From: Erythrobacter sp.
GTDB taxonomy: Bacteria > Pseudomonadota > Alphaproteobacteria > Sphingomonadales > Sphingomonadaceae
Assembly: GCA_025698865.1 (NCBI GenBank)
Contig: JAILWQ010000003.1
Location: forward strand, 1-64,000
Direction of reading: 5' to 3'
Length of the DNA stretch: 64,000 nt
Shown: piece by piece, positions 1-9,438 of the stretch
Position numbering within the stretch: the stretch's first letter is position 1
Layout of the letters: every line of letters starts with the position of its first letter
Position numbers and translations under genes: made by a program
Notes under the pieces: model-generated
Database searches by the model: none
What the model saw: only the letters and a program-made list of their open reading frames with translations
What the model was told of the DNA's origin: nothing

Positions 1-2
1 AA

Positions 3-1145
3 GGCACGACGATGATCGCGTCGTCCTTGGCGGAAATCGGCAATCTCATCGAACTGGTCGAAACGCTGAGCGTTCATGTCACCGGTTTCGCCGCGGCGAT
101 GGAGCAGGTCCGGCGATCCTCGCAGGAGATCGACCAGATCGCCGAGACGAGCAACATCCTCGCGCTCAATGCCACGATCGAGGCGATGCGGGCGGGGGAT
201 GCGGGCCGGACCTTCGCCGTCGTGGCCAACGAGGTGAAGTCGCTCGCGCGCGATACACGCCGGGCGACGGAGGAAATCTCGCGCACCATCGACGCGCTCG
301 GTAGCGAGGCCGAGAGCGTGATCGAGAAGATCCAGCACGGTAGCCAGGCGAGTGGCGCCGCGCGGGTGCAGGTCGGCAAGATCAAGGGCACGCTGGACGA
401 CGTTTCGGGCCTGATAAGCGAAGTCGACAAACAACAGGACCAGATCGCGCGCAACACGGCGACCATTTCGGGGCGCATGCAGGAGGTGCACGACGTCCTG
501 ACGAATTTCGACGCTGCCGTTCGGGTCAACGAAACCAGCCTGGAAACCGCGCACGACCGGATGGAAGGGCTCGAACTCACCGCGAGCGAAATGTTCGATC
601 AGCTGGTCAAGGCTGGGCTGTCGCCACAGGACAGCGTGATGGTCGAAGAGGCGCAGGCGCGCGCGCGCCACGCCCAGACACTCATCGAACAGGCCATCGC
701 GCGAGGCGAGCTGGGACGGGCGCAGGCGTTCGACACCATCTATCGCGAGATCGCCGGCTCCAATCCGCCGCGCTATCGCACCGGCCTTTCGGACTGGGCG
801 GACACCCACTGGCGCCCCTTGCTAGATGCTGCGGCAGCCGAGATCGATCCGGTGATGGCCGCCGCCTTCACCGACATGAACGGCTTCCTGCCGACCCATC
901 TGACCAAGCATTCGCAGCAGCCGACCGGCGACATCGCTTGGGACACGCAGTTCTGCCGCAACGGACGGATCATGCTGTTCGCGATCGACAAGATGGCGAA
1001 AAGCAGCAGCGCGCCCTACACGATGGCGGTGTACCGCCAGGAGCACGACGGCAAGAGCTACCGCGTCGTGCGCAACGTCTATGTGCCGCTGGTCGTGGAC
1101 GGCCAGCGCTGGGGCGATTTCGAACTCGCCTACAGTTTCGACTGA
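3..1145 (+). CDS. Methyl-accepting chemotaxis protein, 5' end outside window
   Basis: The frame is open to the window edge, so the N-terminus is missing; 380 residues are visible. The first ~200 residues are an MCP cytoplasmic signalling hairpin: the tip motif around 'IAETSNILALNATIEAMRAG' followed by 'FAVVANEVKSLARDT' is diagnostic for the CheA/CheW-binding region. After it comes a ~150-residue C-terminal region ending in 'GQRWGDFELAYSF', which resembles the end of a Cache-like sensor fold. A sensor-like domain downstream of the signalling hairpin is not the usual MCP order. The ATG at 12 lies inside the signalling domain and is unlikely to be the real start. No che genes are visible, so its partners are elsewhere. 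The MCP call is firm; the C-terminal domain is an inference. Confidence 0.9.
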   Translation, partial: GTTMIASSLAEIGNLIELVETLSVHVTGFAAAMEQVRRSSQEIDQIAETSNILALNATIEAMRAGDAGRTFAVVANEVKSLARDTRRATEEISRTIDALGSEAESVIEKIQHGSQASGAARVQVGKIKGTLDDVSGLISEVDKQQDQIARNTATISGRMQEVHDVLTNFDAAVRVNETSLETAHDRMEGLELTASEMFDQLVKAGLSPQDSVMVEEAQARARHAQTLIEQAIARGELGRAQAFDTIYREIAGSNPPRYRTGLSDWADTHWRPLLDAAAAEIDPVMAAAFTDMNGFLPTHLTKHSQQPTGDIAWDTQFCRNGRIMLFAIDKMAKSSSAPYTMAVYRQEHDGKSYRVVRNVYVPLVVDGQRWGDFELAYSFD

Positions 1146-1163
1146 CCGTCCGGGAGAGTTCGC

Positions 1164-2018
1164 TCAGCTCTGCCGGCGCGCCATGAAGGCAAGCCGTTCG
1201 AACATCATGACGTCCTGCTCGTTCTTGAGCAGGGCGCCATGGAGCGGCGGGATGGCGCTGTTGGGATTGGTGTCCTGCAACACTTCGAGCGGCATGTCCT
1301 CGTGCAGCAGGAGCTTGAGCCAGTCGAGCAGTTCGCTGGTGCTCGGCTTCTTCTTGAGGCCGGGCACGTCGCGCAGCTCGTAGAAGATTTCCATCGCCTT
1401 GGTGACGAGGGTCTTCTGGATGTCCGGGAAATGGACCTCGATGATGTCGCGCATGGTCTCGCGATCGGGGAACCTGATATAGTGGAAGAAGCAGCGGCGC
1501 AGGAACGCGTCGGGCAGTTCCTTCTCGTTGTTCGAGGTGATGACCACGATCGGGCGTTCCTTCGCCTCGATCCGCGTGTGGGTTTCGTAGACATCGAAGC
1601 TCATCCGGTCGAGTTCCTGGAGGAGGTCGTTCGGAAACTCGATATCTGCCTTGTCGATCTCGTCGATCAGGAGAACGGGCAGTTCGGGCGAGGTGAACGC
1701 CTCCCACAATTTGCCCTTCTTGATGTAGTTCGAAATGTCATGGACGCGCTCGTCGCCGAGCTGGCCGTCGCGCAGGCGAGCGACCGCATCGTATTCGTAG
1801 AGGCCCTGCTGCGCCTTGGTCGTCGATTTCACGTTCCATTCGATCAGCGGCGCGTCGATCGCCTTGGCGATTTCGTGCGCGAGCACCGTTTTGCCCGTGC
1901 CCGGCTCGCCCTTGACCAGAAGCGGGCGGCGCAGCGTCACCGCGGCATTGACCGCGACCTTGAGGTCCTCGGTGGCGATGTAGGACTGCGTGCCTTCGAA
2001 ACGGGTCTGTTCGGCCAT
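1164..2018 (-). CDS. MoxR-family AAA+ ATPase
   Basis: A 284-residue AAA+ ATPase. Walker A is GEPGTGKT (about residues 37-44), Walker B is LLIDEID, and a sensor-1-like 'VVITSNNEKELPDAFLRRC' segment with an arginine finger follows. This architecture is typical of the MoxR/CoxD group, whose members act as chaperone-like ATPases, often with a von Willebrand factor A protein. No VWA gene is adjacent here: the partner gene would lie downstream on the - strand, where instead the convergent chemoreceptor ends 18 bp away. The start is the ATG at 2018, giving MAEQTRFEG. Substrate unknown. Confidence 0.88.
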   Translation of the reverse strand: MAEQTRFEGTQSYIATEDLKVAVNAAVTLRRPLLVKGEPGTGKTVLAHEIAKAIDAPLIEWNVKSTTKAQQGLYEYDAVARLRDGQLGDERVHDISNYIKKGKLWEAFTSPELPVLLIDEIDKADIEFPNDLLQELDRMSFDVYETHTRIEAKERPIVVITSNNEKELPDAFLRRCFFHYIRFPDRETMRDIIEVHFPDIQKTLVTKAMEIFYELRDVPGLKKKPSTSELLDWLKLLLHEDMPLEVLQDTNPNSAIPPLHGALLKNEQDVMMFERLAFMARRQS

Positions 2019-2119
2019 GGGTTTTCCCTTGCAACTTTGCCCGCAGCGTTAAGGATCGGGCACGAGCGGTGCAAGGGGGCGTTGTAGCCTGAGAAAACCT
2101 ATCGGGGACGGAGTGGCGA

Positions 2120-3340
2120 ATGCCGACAGAGAAGATCGCAATCGTGGCCGGGGCAGGCCACTCTCTTTCGGGCGCGCTGGAACTGCCGACGGGGCTGGTG
2201 CGCGGCGCGGCGCTGTTCGCACACTGCTTCACCTGCACCAAGCAGAGTAAGGCGGCGGTCGCGGTGACGCGGGCACTGGCGCGCCATGGTATCGCCACCC
2301 TGCGGTTCGATTTCACCGGACTCGGCGGTAGCGACGGCGAGTTCGGGCGGGCGGGTTTCGCGACCGACGTGGCCGACCTCGTCGCTTCGGCCGAGGCACT
2401 GGTACAGCGCTTCCAACAGCCGCTCCTGCTCGTCGGCCACAGTCTGGGCGGGGCCGCTGTCCTGGCCGCGGCCGACGAATTGGGAGACCGCAAGGTCGCC
2501 GCAATCGCCACCATCGGCGCGCCGTCGGACGTTCCCCATGTGCTCGCCAACATCAAGGGCGACCTCGCCGCGATCCGCGCGGCGGGGCAGGGAGAGGTCC
2601 GGATCGCCGGCCGCAGTTTCAACCTCAGCCGCGAATTCATCGAAAGGGTGGAAAGCGTCGATCTGCTCGGGGAGGTCGCCAGACTGCGCGAGCCGCTCCT
2701 TATCCTCCATTCGCCGACCGACGACGTGGTCGGGATCGAACATGCCAGCGCCCTGTTCGGGGCAGCGAAGCATCCCAAGAGCTTCGTCAGCCTCGACGGG
2801 GCCGACCATCTTCTGCTCGAGGAGGCGGACGCCGAGTTCGCCGCCTCGATCATCGCTTCCTGGGCGCACCGCTATCTGCCGTTGCGGGACGATTGGCCGA
2901 TGCCGGCAGAGGGCGTGATCGTGCGGACCGGGCACGGGAAGTTCGGCACGGAAGTCCATACAACCGGCCATCGCTTCGTGGCGGACGAACCGCGCAGCCT
3001 CGGCGGAGACGACAGCGGGCCGACGCCCTACGATCTTCTTAACGCCGCGCTGGGCACCTGCACGGCGATGACGATGACGATGTATGCCGATCGCAAGGGC
3101 TGGCCGCTCGATGGCATCTCGATCCAAGTCACCCACGAGCGCAATCACGCCGACGAATGCAACCACGTCGCCGCGATGGAGCATGGGCGGCAGATTCAGG
3201 CGCTCAATCGCCGGATCACCATCCAAGGAGACCAGCTCGACGAGGCGCAACGCGCGAAGCTGATCGAGATCGCCGACAAGTGCCCGGTGCATCGCACGCT
3301 GGAAGGCGTGCTGCACGTTCACACGCAGACGAGCGACTAG
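2120..3340 (+). CDS. Bifunctional alpha/beta-hydrolase / OsmC-family protein
   Basis: A 406-residue fusion. Residues ~1-255 form an alpha/beta hydrolase with the nucleophile elbow GHSLGGA (Ser) and a late 'DGADHLL' segment carrying the likely catalytic histidine. Residues ~265-406 are an OsmC/Ohr-type domain with two redox cysteines, in 'LGTCTAMTMTMYADRK' and 'DKCPVHRTL'. OsmC-family proteins reduce organic hydroperoxides with paired thiols. The fusion is a recurrent architecture in proteobacteria, and its physiological substrate is not established. It is divergent from the MoxR ATPase gene (101-bp gap) and convergent with parE (6 bp). Confidence 0.9.
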   Translation: MPTEKIAIVAGAGHSLSGALELPTGLVRGAALFAHCFTCTKQSKAAVAVTRALARHGIATLRFDFTGLGGSDGEFGRAGFATDVADLVASAEALVQRFQQPLLLVGHSLGGAAVLAAADELGDRKVAAIATIGAPSDVPHVLANIKGDLAAIRAAGQGEVRIAGRSFNLSREFIERVESVDLLGEVARLREPLLILHSPTDDVVGIEHASALFGAAKHPKSFVSLDGADHLLLEEADAEFAASIIASWAHRYLPLRDDWPMPAEGVIVRTGHGKFGTEVHTTGHRFVADEPRSLGGDDSGPTPYDLLNAALGTCTAMTMTMYADRKGWPLDGISIQVTHERNHADECNHVAAMEHGRQIQALNRRITIQGDQLDEAQRAKLIEIADKCPVHRTLEGVLHVHTQTSD

Positions 3341-3346
3341 GCGCGA

Positions 3347-5323
3347 TCAGGCGTCGATCATCTCGCGATCGAACTCGCCGGCATTGTTCTGGATGAAGTT
3401 GAACCGGTGTTCGGGATTGCGGCCCATCAGCTGGTCGACCAGTTCCTTCACCACCGCGCGCTGCTCGAACTCCTGCGGCAGGGTGATACGGATGAGACTG
3501 CGGGTTTCCGGGTTCATGGTGGTCTCGCGCAGCTGGCCGGGGTTCATCTCGCCCAGACCCTTGAAACGGCCGACCTCGACCTTCTTGCCCTTGAACACTG
3601 TCGCTGCCAGCTCCGCACGGTGCGCGTCGTCGCGGGCGTAGCGGCTCTCCTTGCCCGCGGTCAGCCGGTAGAGCGGGGGCTGGGCGAGATAGAGATGCCC
3701 GCCGCGCACCAGATCGGGCATCTCCTGGAAGAAGAACGTCATCAGCAGCGTCGCGATATGCGCGCCGTCGACATCCGCGTCGGTCATGATGATGATCCGG
3801 TCGTAACGCAGGTTCTCCGGATCGCAGTCCTTGCGCGTGCCACAGCCCATGGCGAGGATCAGGTCGGCGATCTCGCTGTTGGCGCGGATTTTGTCGGCAG
3901 TGGCGCTGGCGACGTTGAGGATCTTGCCGCGGATCGGCAGGATCGCCTGCGTCTTGCGGTCGCGCGCCTGCTTGGCGCTGCCGCCGGCGCTGTCGCCTTC
4001 GACGATGAACAGCTCGGTCTCGGCGTCGGTCTCGCCCGAACAGTCGGTGAGCTTGCCCGGCAGACGAAGCTTCTTGGCATTGGTGGCGGTCTTGCGCTTG
4101 ACCTCGCGCTCGGCCTTGCGGCGCAGGCGTTCGTCCATGCGCTCCATCACCTGGCCGAGCAGCGCCTTGCCGCGATCCATGTTGTCGGCGAGAAAGTGGT
4201 CGAAATGGTCGCGCACCGCCGCTTCCACGAGACGGGCGGCTTCGGGCGAGGTCAGGCGGTCCTTGGTCTGCGACTGGAATTGCGGGTCGCGGATGAAGAC
4301 ACTCAGCATGACCTCCGCGCCGACCATGACATCATCGGCGGAGATGTCCTTCGCCTTCTTCGTCCCGGTCAGCTCGCCGAACGCGCGCAGCCCCTTGGTG
4401 AGAGCGGCGCGCAGGCCCTGTTCGTGCGTCCCGCCATCGGGTGTGGGCACTGTGTTGCAGTACCAGCTGGTCGAACCGTCCGAATAGAGCGGCCACGCGA
4501 TGGCCCACTCGAACCGGCCCTGTTCGTCGGAGAAGTCCTGCCGCCCGGTGAAGGGCTGCGCGGTCACGCATTCACGGCCGCCGATCTGCTCAGCCAGATG
4601 GTCGGCCAACCCGCCGGGAAACTTGAACGAGGCTTCCTCGGGCACATCCTCGCTGGCGAGCGAGGGATCGCATTTCCAGCGGATCTCGACCCCGGCGAAC
4701 AGATACGCCTTGGATCGGGCGAGCTTGAACAGCCGCCTAGCGCTGAAATTGCGGTCGCCAAAGATTTCCGTGTCGGGCACGAAGCTGACCGTGGTCCCGC
4801 GCCGGTTGGGAGTGGCCCCCAGATCCTGAAGCCCGCCCTTCGGCAGCCCTTGCGCGAATTCCTGCGCATGAAGCTGCCGATCGCGCGCCACCTCGACCCG
4901 CGTGATGGTCGATAGCGCGTTGACCACGCTGATGCCGACCCCGTGCAGGCCGCCACTGGTGGCATAGGCCTTGCCCGAGAATTTGCCGCCCGAATGCAGC
5001 GTGGTCATGATGACCTCGAGCGTCGACTTGCCCGGATATTTGGGATGCTCGCCGACCGGGATGCCGCGGCCATTGTCGCTCACCGTGACCCGGTTGCCTT
5101 CTTCCAGACGCAGCTCGATGCGGTTGGCATGGCCGGCCACCGCCTCGTCCATCGCGTTGTCGAGCACTTCGGCGACCAGATGGTGAAGCGCCCGGTCGTC
5201 GGTACCGCCGATATACATGCCCGGGCGGCGCCGGACGGGCTCCAGCCCCTCGAGCACCTCGATCGAGGAGGCATCGTAGTCCCCGCTCGATGCGGGCGCG
5301 TTTTCGAACAGGTCGTCGGACAT
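3347..5323 (-). CDS. parE: DNA topoisomerase IV subunit B
   Basis: This 658-residue type IIA topoisomerase ATPase subunit relaxes and decatenates chromosomes with ParC. The GHKL ATPase region carries 'LDNAMDEAV', 'DNGRGIPV' and 'GGLHGVGISVVNALS'. The transducer follows, and the TOPRIM domain shows 'EGDSAGGSAKQARDRKTQAI' and the acidic 'DADVDGAHI'. Length (~650) and the short TOPRIM-to-end region fit ParE rather than the longer GyrB. Start ATG at 5323. parC is not in the window. Confidence 0.95.
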   Translation of the reverse strand: MSDDLFENAPASSGDYDASSIEVLEGLEPVRRRPGMYIGGTDDRALHHLVAEVLDNAMDEAVAGHANRIELRLEEGNRVTVSDNGRGIPVGEHPKYPGKSTLEVIMTTLHSGGKFSGKAYATSGGLHGVGISVVNALSTITRVEVARDRQLHAQEFAQGLPKGGLQDLGATPNRRGTTVSFVPDTEIFGDRNFSARRLFKLARSKAYLFAGVEIRWKCDPSLASEDVPEEASFKFPGGLADHLAEQIGGRECVTAQPFTGRQDFSDEQGRFEWAIAWPLYSDGSTSWYCNTVPTPDGGTHEQGLRAALTKGLRAFGELTGTKKAKDISADDVMVGAEVMLSVFIRDPQFQSQTKDRLTSPEAARLVEAAVRDHFDHFLADNMDRGKALLGQVMERMDERLRRKAEREVKRKTATNAKKLRLPGKLTDCSGETDAETELFIVEGDSAGGSAKQARDRKTQAILPIRGKILNVASATADKIRANSEIADLILAMGCGTRKDCDPENLRYDRIIIMTDADVDGAHIATLLMTFFFQEMPDLVRGGHLYLAQPPLYRLTAGKESRYARDDAHRAELAATVFKGKKVEVGRFKGLGEMNPGQLRETTMNPETRSLIRITLPQEFEQRAVVKELVDQLMGRNPEHRFNFIQNNAGEFDREMIDA

Positions 5324-5390
5324 TCTTCTCTATATCATGCGCCGGGCATCTGTCGGCAAGGCGAGGGCCGGGCTTGTCGTCAGGAACGGC

Positions 5391-6578
5391 TCAGTCGAAG
5401 GCCTGCGGTGCGGCTTCGACGATCACCACCCGGTCACCGCGCACCTCGCGCACTTCCATCGCGCGCTGAACGACGCCGTCGCGGGCAAAACGGAACGGCC
5501 CGTCGAGGCCGAGGAAGCCGCCCTCGTCGTAAAGCTGGGAGGCCGGGAAGTCGCGGCCCACGCGCCAGTCGTTTGCGATCCGGAGCACGAGCAGCACGGC
5601 GTCGTAACCAAGCGTCGCGATGCGGTAGGGCTGGCTGCCGAAGCGCGCTTCGTAGCTGTCAAAGAACCGCTTGTACCGCTCGTCCGGCACCGCGGAGAAG
5701 ATTGCACCGCGCAAGGCCGATGCGCGTGTGACCGAGGCTTCCCCGCTCCACAATTCATTGCCGATGATCAGCGGCTTTTGCTGTCCCGCCCGCAGCGGCC
5801 CGGCGCCCTGTGCGGAAAGGCGGGCACCGTCGGCGATCACCACCGCATCGTAGATTCCGCGCGCCGCGAGCCGCTGGGCCGCGCTGGTGATCGAGGTGTT
5901 ACCGCGATCGTAGACCTCCCGATCGACGAAGCGCCCGCCGACGCCTGCCAGCGTCTGCCGCAGGGCAGCCTCGGCGCGACGGCCGTATTCGCCGTCGGGC
6001 GCGAGAATGGCGAAATTGTTCGCGCCGCGCGCGTGGGCGTAATTCACCGAGCGGGCGATCGACTGCTCGGGGATGTGCCCCATCACGAACACGTCGGGCG
6101 AGGCCACAGCCGCGTCGTTGGAGAAGGAGATCATCGGCACACCGGCGGGGCGCGCTTCCGCCATGACCGAGGCGACGTTGCCGCCCATCATCGGGCCGAG
6201 GATCAGCTTGTTCCCATCCGCCACCGCGCGCCGCGCGGCATCACGCGCGTCGGACGACGTGTCGTAAGTGGTGATTCGCAGGTTCTGCGCGCTCGTATCG
6301 AGGATCGCCATGGTGGTGGCATTCGCGATCGCCTGACCAACGGCGCCGTTGTCGCCCGACATCGGAACCAGCAGGGCGACGCGGTGCCGGTCCGTATCGA
6401 CGGGCAGATCGCTCGCGCTCGGCGTCGGCGTGGGCGCAGGTTCGACCGGGCGGCTCGCCGGCTCGGCCCCGCGCGGAATGATCGAACAGGCGCCGAGCAG
6501 GACTGCCATGCCGGTGGCGGCAAGGTGTCGCCTCGTCATCGGGGATGTGATCGACGACGTGACCGAAAAACTCTTCAT
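5391..6578 (-). CDS. Penicillin-binding protein activator (LpoA/YraM-like) lipoprotein
   Basis: A 395-residue lipoprotein with a periplasmic-binding-protein type I (Leu/Ile/Val-binding-like) fold. The N-terminus has a signal peptide ending in the lipobox LLGAC, so it should be anchored to a membrane by a lipidated cysteine. The body shows 'VALLVPMSGDNGAVGQAIAN' and a later 'TLGYDAVLLVLRIAND', as in the C-terminal domain of LpoA, the outer-membrane activator of PBP1A. It is divergent from rsmI with yraN beyond, which recalls the yraL-yraM-yraN (rsmI-lpoA-yraN) grouping of enterobacteria. I chose ATG 6578 because GAGGGA lies upstream; ATG 6539 also leaves a complete signal peptide. The N-terminal TPR part of E. 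coli LpoA is absent. Confidence 0.82.
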   Translation of the reverse strand: MKSFSVTSSITSPMTRRHLAATGMAVLLGACSIIPRGAEPASRPVEPAPTPTPSASDLPVDTDRHRVALLVPMSGDNGAVGQAIANATTMAILDTSAQNLRITTYDTSSDARDAARRAVADGNKLILGPMMGGNVASVMAEARPAGVPMISFSNDAAVASPDVFVMGHIPEQSIARSVNYAHARGANNFAILAPDGEYGRRAEAALRQTLAGVGGRFVDREVYDRGNTSITSAAQRLAARGIYDAVVIADGARLSAQGAGPLRAGQQKPLIIGNELWSGEASVTRASALRGAIFSAVPDERYKRFFDSYEARFGSQPYRIATLGYDAVLLVLRIANDWRVGRDFPASQLYDEGGFLGLDGPFRFARDGVVQRAMEVREVRGDRVVIVEAAPQAFD

Positions 6579-6616
6579 GCTTGCCGCGTCCCTCTGTTCG
6601 CGTTCATGGAGGCGCG

Positions 6617-7468
6617 GTGAGCGAAGCTGCACCCGATCCCGAACCCCTGTCTCCCGGTCTCTATATCGTGGCCACGCCGATTGGCAATTTGGGTGATATC
6701 ACACTGCGCGCGATCGAGACGCTGCGGCGCTGCGAAGGCGTGGCCTGCGAGGATACGCGCGTCACCGGAAAGCTGTTGAAACATCTCGGCATCTCGAAGC
6801 CGATGTGGCGCTACGACGATCACAGCGAGAGCCGCGACAGGGGCAGGCTCGTCGATTCGATGCGGACGCGCGCGGTTGCGCTGGTCAGCGATGCCGGGAT
6901 GCCGCTGGTGAGCGATCCGGGCTACCGCCTCGTCAACGACGCGCGAACCGAGGGCATTTCCGTCACCGTCGTTCCCGGTGCGAGCGCAGCCATTGCAGGG
7001 CTTGCGGTCAGCGGCCTGCCCAACGACCGTTTCCTCTTCGCCGGGTTCCTGCCGAGCAAGGACAAGGCGCGGCGCGAGGTGCTGGAGGAACTGGCCGGGA
7101 TCGATGCGACGCTGATCTTCTACGAGACGGCGCCGCGTCTTCGCAAATCGCTCGCCCAGATCGGCGCGACCTTGCCGGACCGTGAGATCGCCGTGGCGCG
7201 GGAGCTGACCAAGCTGCACGAGGAATGCCGGCGCGGCCTCTCCGCCGGACTGATCGCGTGGTTCGAAGCCCATCCCCCCAAGGGAGAGATTGTGCTGCTG
7301 CTCGGGCCGCCGGTCCCCGTCCATTCCGACGATGCCGATATCGACGCGCTGCTGTGGGAAGCGCTGGAAACGAACAAGCCTTCGCAGGCCGCCGCGCAGG
7401 TGGCCAAAAGAACAGGCGCGGACCGCAAGGCCCTGTATGCCAGAGCGCTGGAGATGCGGCGCGAATGA
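6617..7468 (+). CDS. rsmI: 16S rRNA (cytidine1402-2'-O)-methyltransferase
   Basis: A 283-residue tetrapyrrole-methylase-fold enzyme that uses S-adenosylmethionine to 2'-O-methylate C1402 in the 16S decoding centre. Family motifs are 'LYIVATPIGNLGDITLRA' near the N-terminus, 'CEDTRVTGKLL', 'VSDAGMPLVSDPG' and 'FLFAGFLP'. The GTG at 6617 is chosen as start because GGAGG lies just upstream (6608-6612) and it sits right before the conserved domain. The stop overlaps the yraN start as ATGA, which implies translational coupling. Confidence 0.94.
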   Translation: MSEAAPDPEPLSPGLYIVATPIGNLGDITLRAIETLRRCEGVACEDTRVTGKLLKHLGISKPMWRYDDHSESRDRGRLVDSMRTRAVALVSDAGMPLVSDPGYRLVNDARTEGISVTVVPGASAAIAGLAVSGLPNDRFLFAGFLPSKDKARREVLEELAGIDATLIFYETAPRLRKSLAQIGATLPDREIAVARELTKLHEECRRGLSAGLIAWFEAHPPKGEIVLLLGPPVPVHSDDADIDALLWEALETNKPSQAAAQVAKRTGADRKALYARALEMRRE

Positions 7469-7815
7469 AACGGCAACTGGCGGAAAAAAGCGGGCGCGAA
7501 GGCGAGGCTCGCGCTGCGATGTGGCTGCGCGCGAAAGGCTGGCAGATCCTGGCGACCCGGGTTAAAACTCCGGCGGGCGAAATCGACCTTATCGCGAAAC
7601 GCAGCGGGATCATCGCATTTGTCGAGGTCAAGTGGCGGCGGCGCAAGGCCGATCTCGATCTCGCCATCGACGAATACCGGCTCGCCCGCGTGGCTGCGGC
7701 GGTGGAGGCGGTCGCGCATCTCTACGCGGAAAATGGCGAGGATATCCGGATCGACGTGATGCTCCTTGCGCCCGGTGCCTTCCCCCGCCACATCGAGAAC
7801 GCCTGGCAGCCGTGA
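7465..7815 (+). CDS. YraN family (UPF0102) putative endonuclease
   Basis: A 116-residue protein of the YraN/UPF0102 family with a restriction-endonuclease-like core. 'GREGEARAAMWLRAKGW', 'GEIDLIAKR' and 'IIAFVEVKWRR' supply the E-x(n)-D-x(n)-ExK-type acidic residues and lysine of that fold. Biological role unknown; the family is usually next to rsmI. ATG at 7465 overlaps the rsmI stop by 4 bases, and gshB follows after 25 bp, so rsmI-yraN-gshB is probably one transcript. Confidence 0.9.
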   Translation: MKRQLAEKSGREGEARAAMWLRAKGWQILATRVKTPAGEIDLIAKRSGIIAFVEVKWRRRKADLDLAIDEYRLARVAAAVEAVAHLYAENGEDIRIDVMLLAPGAFPRHIENAWQP

Positions 7816-7840
7816 ACCTGCAAGCAATCAAGGAAAACGA

Positions 7841-8809
7841 ATGACTCTCCGCGTCGCCGTCCAGATGGACCCGCTGGCATCGATCAACATCGCCGGGGAT
7901 TCGACCTTCGCGCTGATGGAAGCGGCGCAGGCGAGAAACGCTGTCCTGTTCCACTACGATGTCGGCACGCTTTCATGGGAGAGCGATGGCAGTCCGCGGG
8001 GAAAGCTCACCGCGCTGGGGTCGCCCGTCAATGTCCGGCGCGAGGAAGGCAATCATTTCACGGCCGAGGAACCCCGCCGGATCGATCTGGCGCGCGACAT
8101 CGATGTCGTGCTGATGCGGCAGGACCCGCCCTTCGATCTGGGCTATATCAGCGCGGCTTTCCTTCTCGACCGGCTGCGCGGTGAGACGCTGGTGGTGAAC
8201 GATCCGCGCGAGGTGGTGAACGCGCCGGAAAAGATGTTCGTGCTCGATTATGCGCGTTTCATGCCGCCGACGCTCATTGCGCGCACTCTCGACGAGGTTC
8301 GCGCTTTCCAGAGCAAGCACGGCGCGGTGGTGGTGAAGCCGCTTCACGGCAATGGCGGCAAGGCGATCTTCCGCATCGATGCCGACGGCACCAACATGTC
8401 GGCCCTCTTCGAGGTGTTCAACCAGACCTGGCCCGAGCCGCACATGGTTCAGCCCTTCCTTCCCGAGGTGAGCGAGGGCGACAAGCGGATCGTGCTGGTC
8501 GATGGCGAAGTCACCGGCGCGATCAACCGCTTTCCGGGCGAGGGCGAGTTCCGCTCCAACCTGGCGCAGGGCGGCCATGCCGAAGCCGCGACGCTTACCA
8601 CGCGCGAGGAGGAAATCTGCGCCGCGATGGGGCCGGAACTCAAGCAGCGCGGGCTCGTCTTCGTGGGGATCGACGTAATCGGCGGCAAGTGGCTGACGGA
8701 GATCAACGTCACCAGCCCGACCGGCATCGTCGCGATCGACCGCTTCAACGGAACCGACACCGCCGGACTGATCTGGGATGCGATCCAGCGCCGGCTGGCG
8801 AACCGGTAG
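7841..8809 (+). CDS. gshB: Glutathione synthetase
   Basis: A 322-residue ATP-grasp enzyme that joins glycine to gamma-glutamylcysteine, the last step of glutathione synthesis. It begins 'MTLRVAVQMDPLASINIAGD', shows the classic 'RQDPPFDLGYI' and 'VVKPLHGNGGKAIFR' ATP-binding segments, and ends with the metal-binding 'GGKWLTEINVTSPTGIVAID'. ATG 7841 follows an AAGGA ribosome-binding site; upstream in-frame codons do not match the family. Length matches bacterial GshB (~315). Confidence 0.96.
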   Translation: MTLRVAVQMDPLASINIAGDSTFALMEAAQARNAVLFHYDVGTLSWESDGSPRGKLTALGSPVNVRREEGNHFTAEEPRRIDLARDIDVVLMRQDPPFDLGYISAAFLLDRLRGETLVVNDPREVVNAPEKMFVLDYARFMPPTLIARTLDEVRAFQSKHGAVVVKPLHGNGGKAIFRIDADGTNMSALFEVFNQTWPEPHMVQPFLPEVSEGDKRIVLVDGEVTGAINRFPGEGEFRSNLAQGGHAEAATLTTREEEICAAMGPELKQRGLVFVGIDVIGGKWLTEINVTSPTGIVAIDRFNGTDTAGLIWDAIQRRLANR

Positions 8810-8832
8810 CGCGCTGGCGCGTTGGGCAAGAC

Positions 8833-9438
8833 GTGAACGAATTCATCATCGAGGCCATCCGGCTGGGCGGACTAGTAGGCATCTTCGTGCTGATGGCGCT
8901 GGAGAACGTCTTTCCGCCCATGCCGTCCGAAGTGATCATGGGCTTTGCCGGCGTGCTGGTGGCGCGCGGGCAGATGGACTTCGGGCCGGTCCTCGTGATC
9001 GGCACGCTCGGTACGGTCGCCGGCAACATGTTCTGGTACTGGCTCGGCATCCGCTGGCGCGAGGATCAGGTGCGGCGTTTCGTGGACAGGCGCGGCCGCT
9101 GGCTTACGATGGAGTGGGACGATTTCGTCCGTGCGCGCGAAGTCTTCCGCAAGCATGGCGAATGGATCGTCTTCCTGCTGCGCTTCTCCCCGTTCCTGCG
9201 GACGATCATATCCCTTCCGGCGGGACTGGCCCGAATGAAGCTTTGGCGCTTCGTGCTGTTCACCTTTCTCGGCTCGCTGGTGTGGAACGCGGCGCTGCTG
9301 TTCGGCGGCAAGATGCTGGCCGGACTGATGACGGAGTACGAGACGGTGGCGAACTGGCTCGTCGCCGGAGCGATCGGGCTGGGCGTTCTCTGGTACGCTT
9401 ATCGCGTCGCGACCTGGAAACCGCGCAGCCAGCGCTAG
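8833..9438 (+). CDS. DedA-family membrane protein (SNARE-associated/VTT domain)
   Basis: A 201-residue integral membrane protein of the DedA/VTT family. It shows the family's re-entrant motif 'ENVFPPMPSEVIMGFAG' near the N-terminus, then 'GNMFWYWLG' and the 'FRKHGEWIVFLLRFSPFLR' segment with the conserved arginine, and several hydrophobic helices. DedA proteins affect membrane homeostasis, and some act in undecaprenyl-phosphate or phospholipid recycling; which applies here cannot be told. The GTG at 8833 starts the protein right before the first helix. It follows gshB by 23 bp and its 3' end overlaps the convergent xerC by 4 bp. Confidence 0.9.
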   Translation: MNEFIIEAIRLGGLVGIFVLMALENVFPPMPSEVIMGFAGVLVARGQMDFGPVLVIGTLGTVAGNMFWYWLGIRWREDQVRRFVDRRGRWLTMEWDDFVRAREVFRKHGEWIVFLLRFSPFLRTIISLPAGLARMKLWRFVLFTFLGSLVWNAALLFGGKMLAGLMTEYETVANWLVAGAIGLGVLWYAYRVATWKPRSQR

